DNA of 64,000 bases from Bacteroidetes bacterium 43-16 (GCA_001897525.1 MKTB01000037.1:124001-188000); one strand, 5' to 3'; positions 24,924 through 32,478 are shown, counted from the first letter of the stretch. Notes: generated by a model not told the origin, from the sequence alone. A program made the numbers and translations.

Positions 24924-25117
24924 GAGATGTCTCCACTCGCTGGCGCTTGGTCGACATGACGGACGATGGTCTGTCATCAGGAGTCCGGTTGATAGGTGTT
25001 CCCTCCTCGCTTCGACGGAACTCAGCAGGACAGCAAGCGTGATGTCACCCTGAGCACCGTCGAAGGGTGAAACGTAGATCGTCATCCCGAGCGGAATGAA
25101 ATGGAGTCGAGGGATCT
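24924..25117 (-). repeat. ~194-bp dispersed module, copy A
   Basis: It begins GAGATGTCTCCACTCGCTGG, continues through TTGGTCGACATGACGGACGA and GTTCCCTCCTCGCTTCGACG, and ends near GGAGTCGAGGGATCTT. The copy at 31484-31676 carries the same text in reverse complement. It encodes a spurious N-terminal extension of the MazG-like gene. Strand is arbitrary; copy B is taken as plus. Confidence 0.85.
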
Positions 25118-25171
25118 TATTTAATGATTAATGGTGAATGGTGAATTGCAATTAATCATTAGCCATTAAAT

Positions 25172-25210
25172 GAGATGTCTCCACGCGCTATCGCTTGGTC
25201 GACATAACGG
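25172..25210 (-). repeat. Module fragment, copy C
   Basis: GAGATGTCTCCACGCGCTAT followed by CGCTTGGTCGACATAACGG repeats the first ~40 bases of copy A. Confidence 0.8.
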
Positions 25211-25258
25211 TAAGCAGCTTGGTGCGGTTCTCTTTATATAATTAAAAAGGCCGTGTAC

Positions 25259-25291
25259 AAACCTATAAGGTTTTTGAAACCTTATAGGTTT
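25259..25291. repeat. 33-bp palindromic repeat, copy 2
   Basis: It is identical in its 15-bp arms and TTG loop to copy 1. It closes the repeat region on the other side of modules A and C. Confidence 0.9.
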
Positions 25292-25340
25292 TGGTGTCCC
25301 ATTTACCAGGACTAAGCGCTCCGGGCCTTTCTTCAAATCA

Positions 25341-25372
25341 AAACAGCTACTCCTTTCCGGGAGTAGCTGTTT
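25341..25372. terminator. Strong hairpin after the M48 protease gene
   Basis: AAACAGCTACTCC (25341-25353) pairs perfectly with GGAGTAGCTGTTT (25360-25372). On the minus strand TTTTGATTTG follows, so it probably ends the M48 transcript. Confidence 0.7.
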
Positions 25373-25387
25373 GTTCTTTTTATCTGA

Positions 25388-26206
25388 TTATTGGGTCAAT
25401 CTTGTTTTAGGCAGTTCAACGGTCCCGGGATCTTTCCATACACCGTCTTTCTGTGCTTTTTTCTTAACGGTCTCGGCACGCTTGTCGCTGTCGGGGTGAG
25501 AGCTCAGCATTTTCTCATAGCCGCTCTGCTTGGAGCCACCTTCTGCTAAAAGGGCTAATTTCTTGAAGGCACGATAAGCGCCCATTACATTGTAGCCGTT
25601 CTTTTTCATAAAGTCATAAGCGTATTCATCGGCTTCTGACTCTTGCTTACGGCTGTGGGAAGCATCCAGCATGGCATTGGCCATTTTACCTAATTGGCTT
25701 TCAGAAAGGGTCTGAACGGTATTGGAAGCGGAGGATGCCGCATCTATCGCTGCTGCTTTCATATAAGCGCTTTTCATAGCGTCTTTGGTATCTTCATTTT
25801 TCACGTGGCCTATCTCATGGCCTATGATGGACAGTAGTTCATCGTCTGTCATGATGTCCATCAGGGAGGAGAACACGCGTACGCTGCCATCGGCACAGGC
25901 AAAGGCATTGATGTCTTTTACCAGGTACACTTTGTAGTTGAGGGTTAAGCCGTCCTGGCTTTTGTGCTTGCCAAACAGGCGATTGAGGCGAACGGTGTAT
26001 GGATCATTGGCCCCGGCGACTTTGTTGTTTTTATCCATCCATTCTACGGCTTCTTTGGAAAGGCGGATGGCATCGTTGTTGGAGAAAGAAAGTGCGCCAA
26101 CTCCTTTGGAGGCTGCGTTGGCGGCTTTGCCGAGGTTAATTTTTTGTGCATGGGCTGCACCCAGACAGCATGCTGCCATAAAGCAGCTTAATACCAGCTT
26201 TTTCAT
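25388..26206 (-). CDS. M48 family metalloprotease, secreted
   Basis: From ATG 26206 the 272-residue protein has a signal peptide (cleaved after about AHAQ, residue 21). The zinc motif HEIGH is at residues 130-134, and the downstream Glu-bearing SRKQESEADEYAYDFMKKNGY is the third-ligand region of M48 peptidases. It resembles BepA/LoiP-type envelope quality-control proteases. An upstream in-frame ATG at 26263 adds only Lys-rich text and is not favoured. Confidence 0.92.
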   Translation of the reverse strand: MKKLVLSCFMAACCLGAAHAQKINLGKAANAASKGVGALSFSNNDAIRLSKEAVEWMDKNNKVAGANDPYTVRLNRLFGKHKSQDGLTLNYKVYLVKDINAFACADGSVRVFSSLMDIMTDDELLSIIGHEIGHVKNEDTKDAMKSAYMKAAAIDAASSASNTVQTLSESQLGKMANAMLDASHSRKQESEADEYAYDFMKKNGYNVMGAYRAFKKLALLAEGGSKQSGYEKMLSSHPDSDKRAETVKKKAQKDGVWKDPGTVELPKTRLTQ

Positions 26207-26352
26207 AAATTTTTGTTTTTGCTTTTTGTTTTTTGTTTTAGACTTAATCTTCAAATGTAACAAAAATCACTCACCCGATTGTTAAGCTTATTAGAATATT
26301 GAGCTGCTAAGTCCTTATGTAGTAAAGCAATAGCGCCTGTATCAAGCTGGCA

Positions 26353-26712
26353 TTACGGAATGGCTTGCCCGAACTGTAGAAGGTAGCCGTTATTGTCATA
26401 AACGGCAAACTCGCGCATGCCGTAGGCAAAGTTTTCAAGGGGATAACAAACTTTAAGCTGGTCTTTAAGGCGCTGCCAACAGGCATCTACATCGCTTACC
26501 CGGAAATAGAAGGAGCCGGTAAAGCCGGCGGCAGGAAAGGGTATATGCTCATTAGGCGCGCTGATCATGAGCTCAACAGTACCGGAGCGGAGCAGGGCCC
26601 ATCCGGTCATATCGGGGTCTGAGACCTGCTCGAAAGACAGGAGCTCTGTATAGCACTTTATGGTGGCCGCAAAATCGGAGGTATAGAGTACGGGGCTGAG
26701 TTGCTCGATCAT
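26353..26712 (-). CDS. VOC (glyoxalase/bleomycin-resistance) superfamily protein
   Basis: The 119-residue protein has the paired beta-alpha-beta-beta-beta fold text of the VOC family (VLYTSDFAATIKCYTELLSF, SFYFRVSDVDACWQRL, REFAVYDNNGYLLQFGQ). The substrate is unknown. It follows the lipoprotein hydrolase gene on the same strand. Confidence 0.85.
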   Translation of the reverse strand: MIEQLSPVLYTSDFAATIKCYTELLSFEQVSDPDMTGWALLRSGTVELMISAPNEHIPFPAAGFTGSFYFRVSDVDACWQRLKDQLKVCYPLENFAYGMREFAVYDNNGYLLQFGQAIP

Positions 26713-26742
26713 TTTTTGGCTGGTTTTATCTCCTGAGGTGTT

Positions 26743-27423
26743 TTAAAGGCTTTCGTTACGGGACCATTTCAATGCGGGCAGGACCCAGGCGGCAAGGGGG
26801 CGGTAGAGGAATCCGTGTCCCAGGTTTTCTTTTAACTGAACCTGCTCAAAGGCGATTGCTTCTGGGGAGCGCTGTTTCCAGTAATCGTAATTGCTACCGG
26901 CAATGGTATCTGAGGGGTCATAGATGCAGAGGATGCGTCCATGAAAGTGCCAGTCGTTTTGCTGCTGGATGGTGGTATTATTGCCGCCCATCAATACATA
27001 GTTCAGGGGCTGCGGATTGATGCTTGATGTAGTAGCGGCTATAAGGGCACCTTTTGAAGCGCCTATTATGGTTATGTTTGTTGCAGGGATGCCTGCATGG
27101 ATAAGGCTGTCGATGCTAAAGGAAACTTTTTGTGCATATGTTTTTACTTCTGTGTTTTCGGGGCGCAGCTCGCAGTGCACTATGGCACCTCCGGCGGCCA
27201 AAGCATTTAAGATGCTGTCCAGTTCGTATTTACCGTGCTCTTCGCTAAAGGCTGCTTTTCCCTGCAGCTCTATGATGCGGCCATGCAGGTAAATGATGTG
27301 CCGGGTATTGTTTCCTGTGAGGGTAGTTTTCTCTGCACTTTGACGGCTTGCCTTTTGCTCGCTGCTATGGGTACAGGAGGAGAGGAAAAAGTAGAAGACA
27401 AAAAGGAAGTAATGGTGTTTCAT
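26743..27423 (-). CDS. alpha/beta-hydrolase-like lipoprotein
   Basis: The 226-residue protein has a lipobox (FYFFLSSCTHSS). An alpha/beta-hydrolase-like core follows: RHIIYLHGRI, nucleophile elbow IIGASKGALIA (GxSxG), later CIYDPSDTIAGS as the Asp region, and GHGFLYRP with a His. It is probably an envelope-attached esterase or peptidase; the substrate is unknown. Confidence 0.8.
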   Translation of the reverse strand: MKHHYFLFVFYFFLSSCTHSSEQKASRQSAEKTTLTGNNTRHIIYLHGRIIELQGKAAFSEEHGKYELDSILNALAAGGAIVHCELRPENTEVKTYAQKVSFSIDSLIHAGIPATNITIIGASKGALIAATTSSINPQPLNYVLMGGNNTTIQQQNDWHFHGRILCIYDPSDTIAGSNYDYWKQRSPEAIAFEQVQLKENLGHGFLYRPLAAWVLPALKWSRNESL

Positions 27424-27488
27424 AAAGGAGCTTGCGAAGGTTTATTAATTTCCTATCAAATATAATCAATCGACATTTTATGCAACAA

Positions 27489-27520
27489 AAAAAGGGTACG
27501 ATAAAAATCGCACCCTTTTT
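27489..27520 (-). terminator. Terminator of sucC
   Basis: On the minus strand AAAAAGGGTGCGAT pairs with ATCGTACCCTTTTT with one mismatch around a 4-base loop, and a T run follows. It lies 26 bases after the sucC stop. Confidence 0.85.
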
Positions 27521-27545
27521 ACTATTATTATTTTTAATCGTTTGA

Positions 27546-28763
27546 TTATCCTTGTACAGCTTTCTGAACCAGGTCAGCGGCTTCGCTTAACAGGATCGCA
27601 GATTGTACTTTCAAACCCGACTCTTCGATCAGTTTCTTAGCTTCAGGAGCGTTAGTACCTTGCAGACGAACGATGATCGGAATTTCGATATTGCCTAAGT
27701 TTTTGTACGCTTCGATCACACCTGCAGCAACGCGGTCACAACGAACGATACCGCCGAAGATATTGATCAGGATCGCTTTTACATTAGGGTCTTTCATGAT
27801 GATACGGAAACCTGCTTCTACGGTTTGTGCATTTGCAGTACCGCCTACATCCAGGAAGTTAGCCGGCTCACCACCTGCCAGTTTGATCATATCCATGGTA
27901 GCCATGGCCAGACCGGCACCGTTTACCATACAACCTACGTTACCATCTAATTTTACGTAGTTCAGGTTGAACTCTCCTGCTTCTACTTCTGTAGGATCTT
28001 CTTCAGATTTATCTCTTAATGCTGCCAGGTCTTTGTGACGGATCAATGCGTTCTCGTCTAAGCCCATTTTACAGTCTACGGCCAGGATCTGATCATCAGA
28101 AGCTTTGAACAATGGGTTGATCTCTAACATTTCGCAATCCAGACCTACGTATGCATTGTACAGGTTGGTAACGAACTTGATCATATTTTTTTGCGCCTCG
28201 CCGCTCAAGCCTAAGTTGAAAGCGATATTGCGCGCCTGGAAGCCTTGTAAAGCGAAGCCAGGTTTTACAAACTCTTTATAGATTTTTTCAGGGGTATTGT
28301 GTGCTACGTCTTCGATGTCCATACCACCTTCTGTAGAATACATAACTACGTTTTGTTTTGTAGCACGATCCAGGAGGATAGATAAGTAGAATTCCTGGCG
28401 CTCAGAAGGCCCGTCATAGTACATATCTTTAGCTACATATATTTTGCTTACTACTTTACCGGCTTCACCTGTCTGGATGGTAACTAATGTATTTCCAAGA
28501 ATGTTCTTAGCTACTTCGCCCACCTGTTCTTCACTTTTCACCACCTGTACACCGTGTTGTGCAGGAACTTCTTTCATGGTACCTTTACCACGACCACCAG
28601 CATGAATCTGCGCTTTGATCACTGCAAATTTGCTTCCAGATTCTTCAGCGATTTTTTTGTATGCCGCTACTGCTTCTTCCGGAGTTGATACCGCAACGCC
28701 AGTCTGGGTGGGAACATTGTATTTTCCTAAAAGTTCTTTAGCCTGATATTCGTGTAAATTCAT
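27546..28763 (-). CDS. sucC: succinyl-CoA ligase (ADP-forming) subunit beta
   Basis: The 405-residue protein has the N-terminal ATP-grasp signature MNLHEYQAKELLGKYNVPT, AQIHAGGRGKG, and the ligase-CoA region NIFGGIVRCDRVAAGVIEAYK. It makes succinate and ATP/GTP in the TCA cycle with SucD, which is not next to it here. Monocistronic, with a clear promoter and terminator. Confidence 0.97.
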   Translation of the reverse strand: MNLHEYQAKELLGKYNVPTQTGVAVSTPEEAVAAYKKIAEESGSKFAVIKAQIHAGGRGKGTMKEVPAQHGVQVVKSEEQVGEVAKNILGNTLVTIQTGEAGKVVSKIYVAKDMYYDGPSERQEFYLSILLDRATKQNVVMYSTEGGMDIEDVAHNTPEKIYKEFVKPGFALQGFQARNIAFNLGLSGEAQKNMIKFVTNLYNAYVGLDCEMLEINPLFKASDDQILAVDCKMGLDENALIRHKDLAALRDKSEEDPTEVEAGEFNLNYVKLDGNVGCMVNGAGLAMATMDMIKLAGGEPANFLDVGGTANAQTVEAGFRIIMKDPNVKAILINIFGGIVRCDRVAAGVIEAYKNLGNIEIPIIVRLQGTNAPEAKKLIEESGLKVQSAILLSEAADLVQKAVQG

Positions 28764-28791
28764 TTTTACGGATTTTGAAAATTTAATGGTG

Positions 28792-28799
28792 CAAATATA
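28792..28799 (-). promoter_or_regulatory. TAnnTTTG -7 box of sucC
   Basis: TATATTTG on the minus strand lies 28 bases before the sucC ATG. Confidence 0.5.
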
Positions 28800-28939
28800 A
28801 CATATTCACCTTGTAATATGAAGCTTTGATTTATAATTAAGGGCCTGTTAATATTGGTCGCTGCTTTTTACGGAGTCTTTTTGTCTTTTGTCTTTTCGGG
28901 AACTGATGCTTCGCCGGGCCGGGAATAGTGTATTTATTT

Positions 28940-29422
28940 AAGGAATAGCTTATTAAAGGCATGGAAAACCCTGTTTAGTACATGGAAAACAACATTTAAG
29001 GTACGGAATACACGACTTGGGGCATGGAAAACAACATTTAAGATATGGAACACGAGACTTAAGGCAAAGAAAACTCTATTTAGGACACAGAACAGGACAT
29101 TTAAGGTATGGAAAACGCTTGTTATAGCATGGAAAACGCTGTTTAGCGTATGGAAAAGAACATTTAAGGTGCAGAAAATAAGATTTATGGAATAGAAAAC
29201 CTCATTTAAGGTATGGAAAACGCTTGTTATAGCATGGAAAACGCTGTTTAGCGTATGGAAAAGAACATTTAAGCTGCAGAAAACGAGATTTATGGAATGG
29301 AAGACCTCATTTAAGGTACGGAATACTAGACTTAAGACATAGAAAACCTCATTTAGGACACAGAACAGGACATTTAAAGCATGGAAAACGCTGTTTAGCG
29401 TGTGGAATGCTTAGCTTAAAGT
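28940..29422. repeat. 21-bp tandem repeat array, 23 units without indels
   Basis: The unit consensus is ATGGAAAACnnnATTTAAGGT. Twenty-three units follow with exact 21-base phase and no insertion or deletion. GAA at unit positions 4-6 is invariant. Units 8-12 (29108-29212) are duplicated almost unchanged as units 13-17 (29213-29317), and units 6-7 recur as 19-20. AAAA and TTTAA tracts alternate at about half a unit. One minus-strand frame stays open for most of the array but has no start codon. The 176 bases before it (28764-28939) and the 28 bases after it show no gene. Confidence 0.92.
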
Positions 29423-29450
29423 ATTGATATCGAAGCAGCAGGGAACATCA

Positions 29451-29483
29451 AAACCTATAAGGTTTTTGAAACCTTATAGGTTT
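29451..29483. repeat. 33-bp palindromic repeat, copy 3
   Basis: It has the same arms and TTG loop. It lies 28 bases after the 21-bp array and is followed by a module fragment. Confidence 0.9.
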
Positions 29484-29521
29484 AACCAGTATCGAGATTG
29501 CTCTGCTACATTTCATTCGCC
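29484..29521 (+). repeat. Module fragment, copy D (diverged)
   Basis: The text after the palindrome, TAACC-style junction then GAGATTGCTC and CATTTCATTCGC, aligns with the matching start of copy B (GAGATTTCTC, CATTACATTGCGC). It runs into the end of the CPBP gene. Confidence 0.6.
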
Positions 29522-29533
29522 GGGGAGGACGAA

Positions 29534-30319
29534 CTACATTTTACCCTTTGGCGGGGCCTGCTTAAATAAATAATACTGACAAACCCACCACACATACACA
29601 ATGGCTATAATGATAATTATGATGTTATTATCTTTTAAAACTTCGCTAAACGATTGGGGGGAATAGACCACATCATTATTATCAGCACTAATGGTTATGT
29701 AATAATTATTGGCAAAGTGTAAGCCTAAGGGAACACCAATATTTTGGGTAAGGATGTACAGCATACCCAAAGCGATGCCATAAAAGAAGATATAGCACAA
29801 CACATAAACGTTATAGCTAAAGGCATGCAGCAGCGAAAAGGCCAGAGAAGAGGTAATGAGGTAAATATAGAAATCGCTCTTTTTACCCGTCAAGGTGCCG
29901 GACATATAGTACCGGAAAATAAGCTCTTCTATAAATACGGCAATAAATACGGATAAAACAGTGGCAAGGTTAAAGACAGCTTTTATCTTAAACATATCGC
30001 CGGGTGGCTCAAATAGATAATTAAGTCCATAGAACAAGCCTAAGCTCATAATGGCACTCAAAAGAAATCCATAGCCTTTAATTAAAAGATTATGTATCCT
30101 GAATTTTGGTAGTATCGGCTCTTTGATAAACCGCTTCCTAGCATATAGAATAAGCAAAACAGCAGCTAGGAGATAGGTTATATAAGCAATTACTGGTAAA
30201 GACCCTATACTTTTACTAAACAAATGACTCTTTACAAATATTAGTATAAAGAACAAACATAATCCAAACAGAGATTGGATTATGTTTGCTTTAATCTTAT
30301 GTAAGATTGATTCCCTCAT
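29534..30319 (-). CDS. CPBP family intramembrane metalloprotease
   Basis: The 261-residue polytopic protein has about seven membrane helices and the CPBP motifs: EELIFRYYMSG (EExxxR), AFSLLHAF (FxxxH) and LGLHFANN (HxxxN). Family members act in prenyl-protein-like processing or as bacteriocin immunity proteins. It follows a Cys-rich lipoprotein gene by 6 bases and lies in an AT-rich island bounded by palindromic repeats. The role is unknown. Confidence 0.88.
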   Translation of the reverse strand: MRESILHKIKANIIQSLFGLCLFFILIFVKSHLFSKSIGSLPVIAYITYLLAAVLLILYARKRFIKEPILPKFRIHNLLIKGYGFLLSAIMSLGLFYGLNYLFEPPGDMFKIKAVFNLATVLSVFIAVFIEELIFRYYMSGTLTGKKSDFYIYLITSSLAFSLLHAFSYNVYVLCYIFFYGIALGMLYILTQNIGVPLGLHFANNYYITISADNNDVVYSPQSFSEVLKDNNIIIIIIAIVYVWWVCQYYLFKQAPPKGKM

Positions 30320-30325
30320 TTTGAA

Positions 30326-30814
30326 TTATTTATTTTCAAAAATTGGCCGATTGGTATAGCTTAGATTATTAAATCTATAGCCTCCTTCTTCTTTTAATAA
30401 AACCTGTTGGGGAATATTTACATAAACAGATGCCTCAGGAATAAAAAGTGATCGGCTTGGCATCAAAAAGGTTTCCTCTGCATAGCCGGCAATCTCCGAT
30501 ACTGTGGAGGAGGTACCATAACCCGTACCTACTTCTATTTCCCAACTACAATCTGTACCATTACCCTGACAAGGTATATGTACGTAGTTTGGCCAATATC
30601 CAGGCGTATAATTAAAACAGGCTCCTTGACCATGACATTGCGAAGCAGCATGTCCAGCTTTAAATTGTAATTTTACTCCTATTCCTTTTGCCCTGACGTT
30701 TGAATCGTTTGTACTGGTTGTTGTTGTAGTCTTATCAATTATTTGTTCTTGTTTATCGCAAGCTGTAAATATCGTTACAAATGCGATTGAAAATGGGATG
30801 AAACATTTTTTCAT
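30326..30814 (-). CDS. Cys-rich lipoprotein of unknown function
   Basis: The 162-residue precursor has a lipobox (FVTIFTACDKQ, Cys19), a Thr-rich linker, and a small domain with four further Cys (SQCHGQGACFN, HIPCQGNGTDCSWE) that may form disulphides. The family is not recognised. It is the first gene of a two-gene unit with the CPBP protease. Confidence 0.7.
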   Translation of the reverse strand: MKKCFIPFSIAFVTIFTACDKQEQIIDKTTTTTSTNDSNVRAKGIGVKLQFKAGHAASQCHGQGACFNYTPGYWPNYVHIPCQGNGTDCSWEIEVGTGYGTSSTVSEIAGYAEETFLMPSRSLFIPEASVYVNIPQQVLLKEEGGYRFNNLSYTNRPIFENK

Positions 30815-30879
30815 TTGTAAATTGATTTTAAGTTTTAAAAGAATTGATTATTTACATTTCATGAAGAAAAGGGTGTACT

Positions 30880-30897
30880 AAATAATTGCAATTATTT
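30880..30897. promoter_or_regulatory. 18-bp perfect palindrome, candidate operator
   Basis: AAATAATTGCAATTATTT lies in the divergent gap between the lipoprotein gene and the HTH gene. Its symmetry fits a dimeric HTH repressor, probably the neighbour's own site. Functional assignment is inference. Confidence 0.4.
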
Positions 30898-30997
30898 AAC
30901 TCAAAAATATATTCAATATTAATATTAAATATACAAATATGATAAAAATTTTTCTTTATTTGTGACAAATATCTAGTTCTACTGAACAATTAAACCT

Positions 30998-31409
30998 ATG
31001 TCGGTTGAATTAAATACAGAAGCATTCAAAAAGAAAAATAGGAGAGAACATAAAATTAATAAGGCAAAGATCACAAATCGAAGTCAAAAAATTATGTATT
31101 GATTTGGATATTGCTCCAAGCACTTACAGCAATATTGAGAGAGGTATTACCGATATTAACATCAGTAGATTAATGCAATTGGCAGAATACTTTTCTGTAC
31201 ACTATTCTCAAATTTTATCTGTAGATAATACTAATGTATTTTATTTTTCAACTCAAAGCCAAGAAAACAGTACACAACATAATGTGAACCATCAAGGCAA
31301 TAATTCATATTCTGAAATTTATGAGGCAACAATTGAACTTGCAAAAGAAGAAATTAATTTTTTAAAAGAGCAGAATACAAAACTTTTAGAAATTATTGCC
31401 TCTAAGTAA
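30998..31409 (+). pseudogene. XRE-type helix-turn-helix regulator with an apparent frameshift
   Basis: ATG 30998 opens MSVELNTEAFKKK. The reading frame is lost in the A-rich run at 31034-31038. The frame one base further on carries the rest of a good XRE domain: IGENIKLIRQRSQIEVKKL, then CIDLDIAPSTYSNIERGITD and SRLMQLAEYF. A coiled-coil-like C-terminus follows. That second frame has no ATG, GTG or TTG before the HTH. Removing one A from AAAAA gives a continuous 136-residue protein. It could be a real disruption, a sequencing error, or a programmed shift. Confidence 0.8.
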
Positions 31410-31438
31410 AACTATTTCTTCTTAGTATAATTTGACCA

Positions 31439-31471
31439 AAACCTATAAGATTTTTGAAACCTTATAGGTTT
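31439..31471. repeat. 33-bp palindromic repeat, copy 4
   Basis: It has one mismatch to the others (AAGATTT in the left arm). It is the core of a 47-bp direct repeat (31431-31477). Confidence 0.9.
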
Positions 31472-31483
31472 AACCGGTGTGGA

Positions 31484-31676
31484 GATTTCTCGACTCCATT
31501 ACATTGCGCTCGAAATAACGAGCCTCGTCTAACCTTTCGACAAGGTTCAGCAGGACATCAGGCGTGATGTCCTGCTAAGCTCCGTCGAAGCAAGGAGGGA
31601 ACACTTATCGACCAGACTCCTGATGGCAGAGCATCGTCCGTCATGTCGACCAAGCGACAGCGAGCGGAGACATCTC
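31484..31676 (+). repeat. ~193-bp dispersed module, copy B
   Basis: It is the reverse complement of copy A with scattered mismatches. Shared blocks include CGTCCGTCATGTCGACCAAG and ACTCCTGATG, and the end GGAGACATCTC. Both sides are bounded by palindromes 4 and 5. Confidence 0.85.
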
Positions 31677-31688
31677 CTGATTTGACTA

Positions 31689-31721
31689 AAACCTATAAGG
31701 TTTTTGAAACCTTATAGGTTT
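31689..31721. repeat. 33-bp palindromic repeat, copy 5
   Basis: It has a perfect palindrome and is the core of the second 47-bp direct repeat (31681-31727), exactly 250 bases from the first. It ends a few bases from the stop codon of the nuclease gene. Confidence 0.9.
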
Positions 31722-31729
31722 AACCGGAA

Positions 31730-32422
31730 TTACTTTTTCTTAGTACAATAGGCGATGTACTCACAATCGTAGGGCTTATGGCATTGTGCTCCCATGAGTA
31801 TTTCAGGCGCTTCGGGCAAGAGCAGGGTCTGCAAGAGGCGGGGCACCAGTGCTTCCAGCCGGGGCAGTTCTGCTTCCAGGGTTTCGGTCATGTCTTTTAC
31901 CACAAATCCATCTTCACCATCGTTCAAAACGAGGTAAAAGTGGCGAAGTTCTTGCCGGGTATTTTTAATAACATAGTACTGTATGGCCATATCGCGCAGG
32001 AAGACTTCCCGGGCCTCTGTGCCGTTCTTGACCTCGTAGAGGTCGAAGCTGCCATCGGCATATACCTGGCATACATCGGCCATCACCAGGGTCTGCCGGT
32101 ACAGGAAGCAGGCTTCAAAAAGGGTGGCGGCCTGCCCCTGCTCAAAGATGGCTTTGGTGAAGGAGGAGCCTATGGCATAAATATCTTTGCCCAATGCCTG
32201 ATCTACAGCTATACCGCCTGGAAAGGTATCTTTGAAACGGGCTTCAAAGCTTTTGCCCTGGTCAAACTTTTGCAGGGTCAGGGCATCATGGGGTGTTTTC
32301 TCTTTGGGCCTATGTTTGAGTAAATACAGGTATAGCTCACACTGCATGCCTTTTATAAGGGTCGTTTTGGACAGTTTGAAAAACTCCGGCATCAAAGAAC
32401 GCAGGTTGATATTAAAGGACAT
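31730..32422 (-). CDS. Cas4/RecB-like PD-(D/E)XK nuclease with Fe-S cysteines
   Basis: From ATG 32422 the 230-residue protein has the nuclease core Asp116 (VMADVC), Glu130-Val-Lys132 (LYEVKNGT). Four cysteines are placed as in Cas4 and AddB: Cys28 near the N-terminus and Cys214, Cys220, Cys226 at the C-terminus (CHKPYDCEYIAYC). An N-terminal SKTTLIKGMQCELYLYL helix resembles DUF2779-type proteins. No CRISPR array or cas genes lie in the window. ATG 32392 is an alternative start. It diverges from the DUF1287 gene. Confidence 0.82.
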   Translation of the reverse strand: MSFNINLRSLMPEFFKLSKTTLIKGMQCELYLYLLKHRPKEKTPHDALTLQKFDQGKSFEARFKDTFPGGIAVDQALGKDIYAIGSSFTKAIFEQGQAATLFEACFLYRQTLVMADVCQVYADGSFDLYEVKNGTEAREVFLRDMAIQYYVIKNTRQELRHFYLVLNDGEDGFVVKDMTETLEAELPRLEALVPRLLQTLLLPEAPEILMGAQCHKPYDCEYIAYCTKKK

Positions 32423-32478
32423 GTATGGAAAATGATTTACTTTTATGCACAGTCTGTAAAACATCGTCTGCCAGAACT

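Larger units (their letters stand above)
24789..25340. other. Gene-free repeat region
   Basis: No convincing gene is present. The stretch holds two 33-bp palindromes, one full ~194-bp module copy and one module fragment (listed separately). It also holds an imperfect hairpin at about 25121-25171 made of TTTAATGATTAATGG and its complement. Confidence 0.7.
31410..31729. other. Gene-free composite repeat region
   Basis: The stretch between the HTH gene and the nuclease gene is filled by two 47-bp direct repeats containing palindromes and the 193-bp module between them. No gene is visible. Confidence 0.8.

Noticed and set aside
24789-25085. N-terminal extension of the MazG-like protein
   Set aside because: It is translated from the dispersed module and palindrome, not from protein-coding sequence; ATG 24788 starts the conserved domain.
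28940-29422. CRISPR array
   Set aside because: The units are contiguous 21-mers with no spacers and no cas genes nearby.
31034-31038. Classical -1 programmed frameshift at the A run
   Set aside because: The run lacks the A AAA AAG heptamer in the needed frame, and the required shift is +1; no stimulatory structure is obvious.
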